Below are positions 1 through 6,265 of a stretch of DNA of 13,422 nt, one piece after another. Each line of letters opens with the position of its first letter. The stretch's first letter is position 1. A program made the position numbers and the translations under genes. This stretch comes from Deltaproteobacteria bacterium (GTDB lineage: Bacteria > Desulfobacterota > Binatia > UBA9968). The notes beneath the pieces are model-generated. The model was not told the DNA's origin and did no database searches. It saw only the letters and a list, made by a program, of their open reading frames with translations. The stretch covers positions 1-13,422 of the forward strand of contig JACPFE010000598.1 in the NCBI GenBank assembly GCA_016183145.1, given 5' to 3'.

Positions 1-379
1 CGTCACCCGTTACATTCCCTACGGCATTCGATACACCCATGCCGGCCTCTTGCAACTGCACCGCGAATTGGAAGAGGCCGCCTATGCCTCCGGCGCGTCC
101 TGGGCGAACGCCATGCGGCGCGTCACCTTGCCGCTGTTGACCCCGTCGTTCTTGGGCGGGTGGGTCTTTGTGTTTCTGCTCTCGGCTAAAGAGCTTTCCA
201 TGTCGATTCTGCTCGCGAGCCCGCGTACCCAGGTAGTCTCCGTCGCCGTCTACGAGCTTTGGGAGAACGGTCAGGTCGGCGAGCTGGCGGCCTTCGGCGT
301 CATCTGGACGACCATTCTTGTTTCGGTCTCGGTGGCATACTATCTTTTTGCCCGCCGCTACGGCGTGCAGCAGCAATGA
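1..379 (+). CDS. ABC transporter permease, Fe3+/FbpB type (3' part only)
   Basis: This is the C-terminal end of an inner-membrane permease of a binding-protein-dependent ABC importer. The reading frame is open from base 2 and the start lies upstream of the window; an in-frame TTG at 50 is internal, because the residues before it (RYIPYGIRYTHAGL) already look like the family. The EAA loop that docks on the ATPase is clear: EEAAYASGASWANAMRRVTL, followed by PLL. After it come two membrane segments (about FLGGWVFVFLLSA and FGVIWTTILVSVSVAYYLF) and, between them, the stretch KELSMSILLASP, which I associate with Fe3+ ABC permeases (FbpB/AfuB-like). The substrate is inferred from that resemblance; thiamine- or phosphonate-type permeases share this fold. 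No ATPase gene follows, so any partner genes must lie upstream of the window. Confidence 0.85.
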   Translation, partial: VTRYIPYGIRYTHAGLLQLHRELEEAAYASGASWANAMRRVTLPLLTPSFLGGWVFVFLLSAKELSMSILLASPRTQVVSVAVYELWENGQVGELAAFGVIWTTILVSVSVAYYLFARRYGVQQQ

Positions 380-495
380 ACGGTCATGCCGTTTAATGCG
401 CGGGGTAGTTCATGCCGGCGATATGAATCCGTTCATGTGCCTCGTACCCGGCGCCCAAGCAGGGGATGCCGTGGTCGTAACGCGCACAGCTTGAG

Positions 496-891
496 ATGAC
501 TAAAGCATTGTGGCGTCTTCTCTGGATCGGGTGGGTCTTGGTAATCGGCGCAGTAACGCTCCTCCCCTGGAGTAACTACGTTGGACATTCTCATTGGCCC
601 TGGGTCCGCTGGTTTCCCTTTCGGACCGGGAAAATGAGCCAAGATTTCTTCATGGATTTCTTCGCCAACGTTCTCCTGTTCACGCCGTTTGGATACTTGC
701 AGCTACGGGCCGGACTCAATTTACTTCGACGGGAAATGTTGAGCACCGTGGTAGCCGCCCTGGCGCTATCTCTCGGGATCGAATTCGCGCAGGTCTACAC
801 GCACAATCGATTCCCTTCAACCGCCGACGTTTTAAGCAACGTCATGGGAGCAATGCTCGGAGGGTTTGTCTATCGTCTCAAGCTTTTCTAG
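496..891 (+). CDS. VanZ-like family membrane protein
   Basis: A 131-residue integral membrane protein of the VanZ-like family. Visible are an N-terminal membrane segment (about 8-24), a second containing FFANVLLFTPFGYL (55-68), a third (about 82-97) ending in the conserved E96..Q99 pair (IEFAQ), and the family hallmark RFPSTADVLSNVMGAMLGG (105-123) leading into the last segment. The pattern D..AN..LF.PFG / E..Q / R..D..N..G is typical of the family. VanZ itself raises teicoplanin resistance in enterococci, but most family members have no known role, so resistance should not be assumed here. The ATG at 496 is the first in frame; no strong ribosome binding site precedes it. The 116-base gap to the permease gene upstream shows no recognisable feature. 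Confidence 0.85.
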   Translation: MTKALWRLLWIGWVLVIGAVTLLPWSNYVGHSHWPWVRWFPFRTGKMSQDFFMDFFANVLLFTPFGYLQLRAGLNLLRREMLSTVVAALALSLGIEFAQVYTHNRFPSTADVLSNVMGAMLGGFVYRLKLF

Positions 892-900
892 CTCGCGCCG

Positions 901-920
901 CTTCGTCGAGCTGAACGAAG
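901..920. repeat. Short inverted repeat after the VanZ-like gene
   Basis: CTTCGT (901-906) and ACGAAG (915-920) form a perfect 6-bp stem with an 8-base loop, 9 bases after the stop codon. No T run follows, so it is a weak terminator candidate. The sequence resembles CTTCG-containing repeats scattered in some environmental genomes, and it sits next to the related element at 977-1020. Confidence 0.45.
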
Positions 921-976
921 GAAACACTTTCAGGCCGGCTGCAACCTTCCCCGCGTGATCCGGAGGCTGCGGCGAC

Positions 977-1020
977 CCTTCGACTCGAGCCCCGGCCTCG
1001 GCTCGGCCGGGAGCCGAGGA
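977..1020. repeat. Palindromic intergenic repeat, copy 1
   Basis: The first 25 bases (977-1001) match 4476-4500 at 23 of 25 positions; the only differences are G/A at the 11th base and C/T at the 23rd. Both copies start CCTTCGACTC and continue into a GC palindrome (CCCCGGCCT...). Here the palindrome is less perfect than in copy 2. It lies between the convergent ends of the VanZ-like gene and the DGQHR-like gene. Confidence 0.7.
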
Positions 1021-1034
1021 TGGAATACATGCCA

Positions 1035-2456
1035 CTAATGAGAGACGCCGCCGGTAATCTGACTGGCGGTGTCCACCCAATCGAGATCCGTTGTGACGCC
1101 CAAAAAGAAGCGGCGGAAGGTATCATCGACGAGGCGTCGCGCCTCTTTGCCCCGGGAAGCATGGATTATGTCGAGCGCCCGCTGATAGTCCTCGAAGCGG
1201 AGCGGATCCGTTTCCGCGCGCTCGAATTCCCCCAACAGCCGATCCAGCGCCTTGTCGAGAATTTCCATGTTGCTGCGGTTGCGCACGTAGCCGCAGGCGG
1301 CGACGAAACCTAACAAGAAGGGATCGCCGCTGGTCATCAGGAAACGTTGGTTAGGATTCGCGTCATAAGACTGGGCGATCTTCGCGTGCACCTCGCCGCT
1401 GATGCGCTTTAGAATCCTCATGATGTCAGAGATATCGCCGATGTTGTCCAGATACGGTTGATTCTCATCCAGGAAACGCTCGGTTTCGAACGCCTTGGTC
1501 ACATGGGCGTTGTTCGTGATGAACGCTTGGGTCGCCAGCACGATGTCCGACGCGAGAAATTTGTCCTTGGGCCGCTGTTCTCCCGGCAACCTGCCGAGGT
1601 CCTCCCAAATAGGAATTCCTTCGCTTTTCAAATGTTCGATCAGCGGCTTTTTCATAATCTCCAATTGGACCCGCAGGCTCATGCGCCGCTGGCTCGAATT
1701 GAAGGTGACCATGTAGTGCAGCAACCCCGCGAGGCTGATCGCGTAAAAGATTTCGTAGCGGATCACCCGCTCCAGCAGCTTTTCCGTGGCGGATGGCGGA
1801 TCTCCCAACCGGTTTACGGACGCGGCGAAGAATTTCCACGCCTCTTCGGGGATCAGACCATCCTGCACGAGCTGTTCCCGGCGCCAAACCAACAAAATCG
1901 CGATCAGAAAGCAGTATAACCTCTGCAGGCCGTCGATGATTGAAAACCTCAGGTCCGGCGCGGCAAGGGAGCGCACCCCGCCCGACCAACTGAGCGCCGC
2001 GATCTTACTCTCGGGCATCGCCGCGCCGTCGATGAAGTCCCGTATGAGCCTTCGATAGATCGGGTCGGTCACATGATCGAAAGGCGGGCGCTGAAAGAAG
2101 TTGTCGTCCACCGACAGCCGTTGGATATAAACGGCCAGCGATTCCTGCACGTGGCCGATCTTGCCTGCCGTCTTGGGGTCTTCGATTTCGGGTCCCACTA
2201 TGGCTATGGGGCCGGGCGGTGAGCCGGCGGTTGCGAATCCGGCGCTCTGAAGCTCCTGCACGAGACCGACGATCGCATCATGGAGTTTTCGCGAACGCTC
2301 GAAGCGGGTCGGTTTCTTAGCCCGCCCTCCTTGCCGTTTTCTGAGAGTGCGAAGCTCGCGCGCCAGGGTTCCGGTGTCTGTCCCAACGTCGGGTGTATCA
2401 GCTCCCCGCGCGATAAACTCGTTGGCGCCTTCGGTGCCGTCCTGGTAATTAGTCAT
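1035..2456 (-). CDS. Hypothetical protein with DGQHR/ParB-like motif
   Basis: I do not recognise this 473-residue soluble protein as a named gene. Residues about 100-190 follow the layout of DGQHR-domain and DUF262/ParB-like proteins: a short substrate-like strand with an arginine (VYIQRLSVDDNFFQRP), a PIYRRLIRDFI helix, and then FSIIDGLQRLYCFL (about 172-185). The hallmark is usually DGQHR or DGQQR; here it reads DGLQR. Downstream, FNSSQRRMSL (about 252-261) resembles the conserved N..Q..S segment of the same proteins. The N-terminus (about 30-60) is basic and Arg/Lys-rich; the C-terminal half is helical with no motif I can name. The ATG at 2456 is preferred over GTG at 2462: AAGGAAG ends 5 bases before the ATG, while the GTG overlaps it. 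DGQHR proteins include DndB and other defence-linked factors, but no dnd or restriction genes are nearby, so the role is unknown. Confidence 0.75.
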   Translation of the reverse strand: MTNYQDGTEGANEFIARGADTPDVGTDTGTLARELRTLRKRQGGRAKKPTRFERSRKLHDAIVGLVQELQSAGFATAGSPPGPIAIVGPEIEDPKTAGKIGHVQESLAVYIQRLSVDDNFFQRPPFDHVTDPIYRRLIRDFIDGAAMPESKIAALSWSGGVRSLAAPDLRFSIIDGLQRLYCFLIAILLVWRREQLVQDGLIPEEAWKFFAASVNRLGDPPSATEKLLERVIRYEIFYAISLAGLLHYMVTFNSSQRRMSLRVQLEIMKKPLIEHLKSEGIPIWEDLGRLPGEQRPKDKFLASDIVLATQAFITNNAHVTKAFETERFLDENQPYLDNIGDISDIMRILKRISGEVHAKIAQSYDANPNQRFLMTSGDPFLLGFVAACGYVRNRSNMEILDKALDRLLGEFERAETDPLRFEDYQRALDIIHASRGKEARRLVDDTFRRFFLGVTTDLDWVDTASQITGGVSH

Positions 2457-2462
2457 TTCCAC

Positions 2463-2469
2463 TTCCTTT
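2463..2469 (-). promoter_or_regulatory. Ribosome binding site fixing the DGQHR-like start
   Basis: On the minus strand AAAGGAA lies just upstream of the coding region. Its spacing suits the ATG at 2456 and is too short for the GTG at 2462, so it decides between the two in-frame starts. Confidence 0.6.
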
Positions 2470-2471
2470 CT

Positions 2472-2486
2472 TGACCCAACGGGTCA
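2472..2486. promoter_or_regulatory. Palindrome TGACCC-AAC-GGGTCA upstream of the DGQHR-like gene
   Basis: A perfect 6-bp inverted repeat with a 3-base centre. It lies 3 bases upstream of the ribosome binding site of the minus-strand gene. It could be an operator for a dimeric repressor, or a small hairpin in the mRNA leader next to the ribosome binding site. No regulator is encoded nearby. Confidence 0.4.
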
Positions 2487-2533
2487 CTGAGTTACGATAA
2501 AGGGCTCTTCCGGGATTACTGTGAAAGAGTATT

Positions 2534-2619
2534 CACCACAGAGACACGGAGTTCGCAGAGTTCGGAGTATTTTTTAATCCAAAAACTCTTTTCTCCGCGG
2601 TCTCAGCGCCTCCGCGGTG
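2534..2619. repeat. Long imperfect inverted repeat (CACCACAGAGACACGGAG type)
   Basis: A 27-base arm (2534-2560) is repeated inverted at 2593-2619 around an AT-rich centre; 19 of 27 positions match. Five of the eight differences are A/G transitions that become G-U pairs in minus-strand RNA, so a minus-strand transcript could pair 24 of 27 positions. The CACAGAGACACGGAG arm resembles a repeat seen between genes of many environmental bacteria. The element lies about 80 bases upstream of the DGQHR-like gene. Confidence 0.7.
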
Positions 2620-3019
2620 CAATCTCCGAGTCCTTGCACAGAAATAGCGTTGGCCAGGTTCGCCACACACAAGCCTGAATACCCCGATAAAGTCATTGTG
2701 CTCATCCTATGGAATGCTATTTTTCTTCCAGGGAATTGAAGCCGCGTGCTCGGCGAACAAGTCTGCGGAACGTTTTCACAGCACGCGAATGTGCGGTTCT
2801 GAAGGTTAACGTCGTTTCCCAAGGCCCTTGTCATCGAACCTCGTAATGAAACTCTTACGCGCAGGACGAAACAGAAGAAAATTATCAGGTGGTCAGAGAG
2901 AATCCGTTGCGGGACGGGTTGAGTAAGCCGGTGTAGAATCTTTGAAACCCTCGATTCAAACCACCCGTTGAACGCCAATATACACCTTACGTTTTCGAGA
3001 AACAATAAAAAAGTCGATT
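2620..3019. other. Intergenic stretch with no recognisable gene
   Basis: About 400 bases between the inverted repeat and the terminator of the APC permease gene. Open frames here are short, and their translations show no domain, membrane pattern or credible ribosome binding site. I see no tRNA or other known RNA. A decayed gene cannot be excluded. Confidence 0.5.
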
Positions 3020-3060
3020 AAAAAAAAATTTCGGCGGAGATGCGGAATCCTTACGCGCCG
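3020..3060 (-). terminator. Intrinsic terminator of the APC permease gene
   Basis: Read on the minus strand, CGGCG (3060-3056) pairs with CGCCG (3036-3032), and a run of nine T (3028-3020) follows three bases later. It lies 48 bases after the permease stop codon. The stem is short (5 bp) with an 18-base loop, but the long U tract makes termination plausible. Confidence 0.55.
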
Positions 3061-3107
3061 ATTTGCTGGCGTACGAGCGGTCGAGCTTGGTCGCGCTCGG
3101 TGCGTCG

Positions 3108-4451
3108 TTAGACCGAGAGCTCCGGTCGATCCGGGGCCGGAATCGGTTTTCGTTTTGCCGTCCAGCCAAAGATGGCCAAGCCGGCGACGATGCCACCGAG
3201 GCTTACCTGTTTGGTAAGCTCGTCGGCGAGAAAGATGCTCAGCACGCACAGCGCCACGGGGGCGACGCTCAGGGCAATCGCGCCGGGGATACCCAGCGGC
3301 ACTCGGTAAGGACGGGGCATATCCGGCTGCCTGACGCGCAGCCAGACTAGCGCGGCGAATTCGATAATGAGCGCGAGCGCGTAAAGAAACATATCGACCT
3401 GGATCAGATCCTTGAATGAAAACGGAATCAGGCAGGCGACGCCGGCGCTGTTGACGATGATCGCGATCCACGGCGTGGCGTGGCGTTGATGCAGCCTTGC
3501 GAAACATCCCGGCAGGGTCCCGCGCTGCGCCATGGCATAGGGGACACGCGCTGAGGTGCAGAGCAAAGCATTGAGCAATCCCATGGCGCTTACCAGCCCT
3601 GCAATCGTCAACCAGGTGCCCAGCCAATTGCCGCCGGCCTGCGCCGCGACTTTAGGAAAATAACCTTCCTTCCAGTTGGCCCACTCCGTATCGATGCTCA
3701 CGCCGACCAGCACCGGCAAAAGATAGGCGAGGGTAACGAGCAGGACGGAAATGGCCATGGCGCGCGGGTAGGTCCGGTTTGGCTTGTCCACTTCCCCCGC
3801 GCAGCAGCCGGCGTTGTCCCAGCCGCTGGTATTCCACAAAACCACGCTCAAGAGCAGCGCCCAATCCACGGTTGGCGGCTGCGCTAGCCATGGGCTCGGA
3901 CGAATCTGAGCGCCGCCTAAAATAACCATCACGGCAAAAGGCGCCAGGACGAATAGCATGAATAGGATGGACGCCGCGCCGACTAGACGAATGCCGCGAA
4001 TGTTCAGCCAGCTTATGGACGCGGTCATGGCGGCGCCGATGAGCCAGCGTTCGGTAAGTCCCATGTCGCCACGAAGATAAGCGAGATAATCGACGAACAT
4101 CACGGGGTAGAGCGCGTTGTCGGCAAAACTGCACAGCCAACTGAGCCAGCCTTCGAGAAAACCCCAGAATCTGCCGAAAGCTTTTTCCACCCAGACCACA
4201 TAACCGCCGTCCTCCGGCATCGCCGCCGAAAGCTCTGCCGTCATCAGAGCGGTTGGAAAGCTCCAGAGCCAGGGCAAAATCAAGATCGCGGCGATCGTGA
4301 TGAGAGGTCCCGCCGAGCCGACGGCGTCCTCGAGGCCGAAGGCTCCGCCGGCAACGCAGAAAAACGTCAGCGCGACGAGGCTCGTGCAGTTCAAAGCGCG
4401 GCGGGGCTGCGGAACTAAAGATTCGTTCCTGGTCGAAGTCGGTACCGGCAT
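3108..4451 (-). CDS. APC-superfamily amino acid/polyamine permease
   Basis: A 447-residue inner-membrane transporter of the APC superfamily with about 12 hydrophobic segments. The first segment carries the helix break GGAFGLEDAVGSAGP, where APC carriers bind the substrate amino or carboxyl group. It is followed by TAELSAAMPEDGGYVVWVE and DNALYPVMFVDYL. From memory these stretches are closest to the plant polyamine-uptake (PUT/LAT-like) branch, so a polyamine or cationic amino acid substrate is the best guess, not a proven one. The ATG at 4451 is chosen over a TTG at 4487, because the 12 extra residues come from an intergenic repeat (4476-4549) and lie outside the usual family N-terminus. No clear ribosome binding site precedes either start. 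The gene is monocistronic, with its own promoter (4600-4627) and terminator (3020-3060). Confidence 0.88.
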   Translation of the reverse strand: MPVPTSTRNESLVPQPRRALNCTSLVALTFFCVAGGAFGLEDAVGSAGPLITIAAILILPWLWSFPTALMTAELSAAMPEDGGYVVWVEKAFGRFWGFLEGWLSWLCSFADNALYPVMFVDYLAYLRGDMGLTERWLIGAAMTASISWLNIRGIRLVGAASILFMLFVLAPFAVMVILGGAQIRPSPWLAQPPTVDWALLLSVVLWNTSGWDNAGCCAGEVDKPNRTYPRAMAISVLLVTLAYLLPVLVGVSIDTEWANWKEGYFPKVAAQAGGNWLGTWLTIAGLVSAMGLLNALLCTSARVPYAMAQRGTLPGCFARLHQRHATPWIAIIVNSAGVACLIPFSFKDLIQVDMFLYALALIIEFAALVWLRVRQPDMPRPYRVPLGIPGAIALSVAPVALCVLSIFLADELTKQVSLGGIVAGLAIFGWTAKRKPIPAPDRPELSV

Positions 4452-4475
4452 TTTGATCAAGCGAGCGGCGTTGAT

Positions 4476-4549
4476 CCTTCGACTCAAGCCCCGGCCTTGG
4501 CCGGGGCCTCTTGCTCAGGATTCCGCCCCACGGGCGGACTGGAAGGTGT
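4476..4549. repeat. Palindromic intergenic repeat, copy 2, in the permease leader
   Basis: Matches the element at 977-1001 in 23 of 25 bases. It contains a 20-base perfect palindrome (4488-4507; 9-bp arms GCCCCGGCC / GGCCGGGGC around TT) and a smaller one, CCGCCC-CAC-GGGCGG, at about 4525-4539. The outer ends, CCTTCGACTC and GGACTGGAAGG, form imperfect inverted ends. It lies between the permease promoter and its ATG, so it would be transcribed as a strong hairpin in the leader mRNA. Confidence 0.7.
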
Positions 4550-4599
4550 CACGGGCTTGCCCTTGGGGCTCCACCGCCGCGCATCGATTTGCCGGCGAG

Positions 4600-4627
4600 A
4601 ATATAGAGGGAAGACCTTTGTTGTCAA
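4600..4627 (-). promoter_or_regulatory. Sigma70-type promoter of the APC permease gene
   Basis: On the minus strand TTGACA (4627-4622) and TATATT (4605-4600) are separated by 16 bases. The -35 box is a perfect consensus and the -10 box matches 5 of 6. Transcription would start near 4593, giving a leader of about 140 bases that contains the GC palindrome at 4488-4507. Confidence 0.6.
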
Positions 4628-4707
4628 TCGAAAGTTGGCACGACACTCCAGAATCTTGGGATGGGGTAGGATCGCAGAAGCTCCCGAGTCCCGAGTTCAG
4701 TATTTTC

Positions 4708-4737
4708 TTTTCATTTTTTCTTTGATCTGTGTATAGT
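4708..4737 (+). promoter_or_regulatory. Possible promoter of the MFS gene
   Basis: TATAGT (4732-4737, 5 of 6 to the -10 consensus) has TTTTCA (4708-4713, 4 of 6 to the -35 consensus) 18 bases upstream, in a T-rich tract. The coding start is about 39 bases downstream. The -35 box is weak, so this is tentative. Confidence 0.35.
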
Positions 4738-4775
4738 CTGCTGCTGCGCTTCACTTTGTTTCAGCAGGTTCAATC

Positions 4776-6140
4776 TTGCGCCGGGAAGAATTACGCGTTC
4801 TCTTAATCGTTTGCCTGGGAACCTTTTTCCACATTCAGAGCGTTGGCAGCATCAGCATATCGCTCTCGGCTATTCAACAGGAATTTGGCGCGAGCTTGGC
4901 CGCCGTCCAATGGATCGGCTTGATGGGAGCGATCATGCTCTCAAGCCTGTCACTTTGCTTTGGCAGGGCGGGTGACCTCATCGGGCGAAAGTTGATTTTC
5001 AAGATAGGGCTTACTCTGTACACGGCAGGCGCGGGTCTAGCGGCCATTTCCGATTCGTTCCCGCAATTGCTTGCGTTTCGGTTCACCATGGCGCTCGGCT
5101 TAGCCATGGCGGCGCCACTGTCCGCGGCTATCATCGCCTCCGTCCATGGCAGCGAGAGTAGAGGTCAGGCTCTGGGTTGGCTGGCGGCCTCCATCGCGTT
5201 GGGCAGGACCACGGGACCAACAATCGGCGGTTTCATTCTTCATCTTTGGGGATGGCGAGCGGTGTTCTTTGCCAATTGCATTTTTGGGATTGCCACCTGC
5301 CTGATTTTGTTTTTGATTCTTAAAGGAAAGGAAGAACGCCGTAAGGGTTCGTTCGATTTCTTGGGTGTTTTTTCTCTGGTCATCGGGTTTCCTTCGTTAC
5401 TCATCGCTCTTAGCCTCGGGCCGCGCTTGGGCTGGAATGCCTCGGAGATTATGCTCTGGCTTGGCTTGGCCGCAGCCGGAATAGTGAGCTTCTTATGGAG
5501 GGAGTTACATGCAAAAGCACCTTTGATGAACCTTTTCTATTTGAAGAGCATCCCTCTGGTAAGATCCATGCTGTCGTTGGTTCTTTCGACGCTGGCGTTC
5601 TACCCGGTTTCGATCTTTGGGCCTCTTTACTTGCTCAACGTCATTCAGGCTTCTCCACTTTCGTCCGGTCTGGCCATGGCAGCACTTCCCCTGTGCACCA
5701 CCTTGCTCTCCCCAATAAGCGGCCGGCTAGCGGATCGGGTGAATCCCCGGTGGGTGGCTATACTCGGATTGTGCATCATTCTTTTGGGCGTGTTCTTCTA
5801 CGCGCGACTCGGTGAGGGCTCGAATCTTATTTGGATCGTTATTGTTCTATCGATTTTGGGGGCCGGCATCGGCCTCTTTGTCCCCGCCAATGAAAAGGCG
5901 GCCTTTGCGACGGTTCCAAGCCGTGATTACGGAATGCTTTCCGCCATGCTCACCGCCTTTGGCACGGGGTCGGGCGCGTTGGGCACAACTGTCGCGGTGG
6001 CGCTTACAGAGGTCGCAAGGAAAGGTCGGATCAGCGGCGATGCCGCGGGTTTTGCCTATGACCAGCAATTTGCGTTCTCTTTACTCCTGCCGCTGGCCGC
6101 TTTGGCCGTTCTTGTTACCATAGTGGGGAAACGCCAGTAG
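4776..6140 (+). CDS. MFS transporter, DHA2 (14-segment) drug-efflux type
   Basis: A 454-residue proton-coupled transporter of the major facilitator superfamily in the inner membrane. I count 14 hydrophobic segments, from VLLIVCLGTFF near the N-terminus to FAFSLLLPLAALAVLVTIV at the end, which points to the DHA2 (EmrB/QacA-like) drug:H+ antiporter group, although the protein is compact for it. Motif A between segments 2 and 3 is GRAGDLIGRK; the antiporter motif C in segment 5 reads ALGRTTGPTIGG. A related repeat in the second half reads SGRLADRVNPR. The substrate is unknown; no membrane-fusion or regulator gene is adjacent. The start is TTG at 4776, the first possible one after the in-frame stop at 4734, with AGCAGG 7 bases upstream. 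Antisense frames inside it are shadows. Confidence 0.88.
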   Translation: MRREELRVLLIVCLGTFFHIQSVGSISISLSAIQQEFGASLAAVQWIGLMGAIMLSSLSLCFGRAGDLIGRKLIFKIGLTLYTAGAGLAAISDSFPQLLAFRFTMALGLAMAAPLSAAIIASVHGSESRGQALGWLAASIALGRTTGPTIGGFILHLWGWRAVFFANCIFGIATCLILFLILKGKEERRKGSFDFLGVFSLVIGFPSLLIALSLGPRLGWNASEIMLWLGLAAAGIVSFLWRELHAKAPLMNLFYLKSIPLVRSMLSLVLSTLAFYPVSIFGPLYLLNVIQASPLSSGLAMAALPLCTTLLSPISGRLADRVNPRWVAILGLCIILLGVFFYARLGEGSNLIWIVIVLSILGAGIGLFVPANEKAAFATVPSRDYGMLSAMLTAFGTGSGALGTTVAVALTEVARKGRISGDAAGFAYDQQFAFSLLLPLAALAVLVTIVGKRQ

Positions 6141-6196
6141 ACGCTTGCGCTGTTGTGATTGCAGGGACCTTGTCCGTTGCGGCAGGGAAAATTCCT

Positions 6197-6225
6197 TTGT
6201 CGCAGCGGCACAAAGCTGGTAGACT
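6197..6225 (+). promoter_or_regulatory. Promoter of the YihY/BrkB gene
   Basis: TTGTCG (6197-6202) and TAGACT (6220-6225) are spaced by exactly 17 bases, each matching 4 of 6 consensus bases. TGG precedes the -10 box, giving an extended -10 (TGnTAnnnT). Transcription would begin near 6232, upstream of the ATG at 6266 but downstream of the GTG at 6155. This supports the later start. Confidence 0.5.
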
Positions 6226-6265
6226 CCCGCCAACGTTATCGGTCTTTCCCTCGGTGACCTTTATC

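Noticed and set aside
496..891. Reading the VanZ-like gene as a glycopeptide resistance determinant.
   Set aside because: VanZ-like proteins are widespread without resistance, and no vanA, vanH, vanX or regulator gene is present in the window.
2886..2968. A possible tRNA-like segment: GGTGGT at one end, ACCACC at the other and a TTCAAAC stretch.
   Set aside because: The expected D, anticodon and T stems do not pair, and the T-loop-like bases are not flanked by complementary arms.
2574..3005. A 143-codon minus-strand open frame in the 2.5-3.1 kb gap.
   Set aside because: Its C-terminal part is translated from the inverted repeat at 2534-2619, and no domain, membrane pattern or ribosome binding site supports it.
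6155..6265. A GTG start giving the YihY/BrkB protein 37 extra N-terminal residues.
   Set aside because: The region contains a good promoter (6197-6225), and the extra residues do not resemble the family; the ATG at 6266 is better supported.
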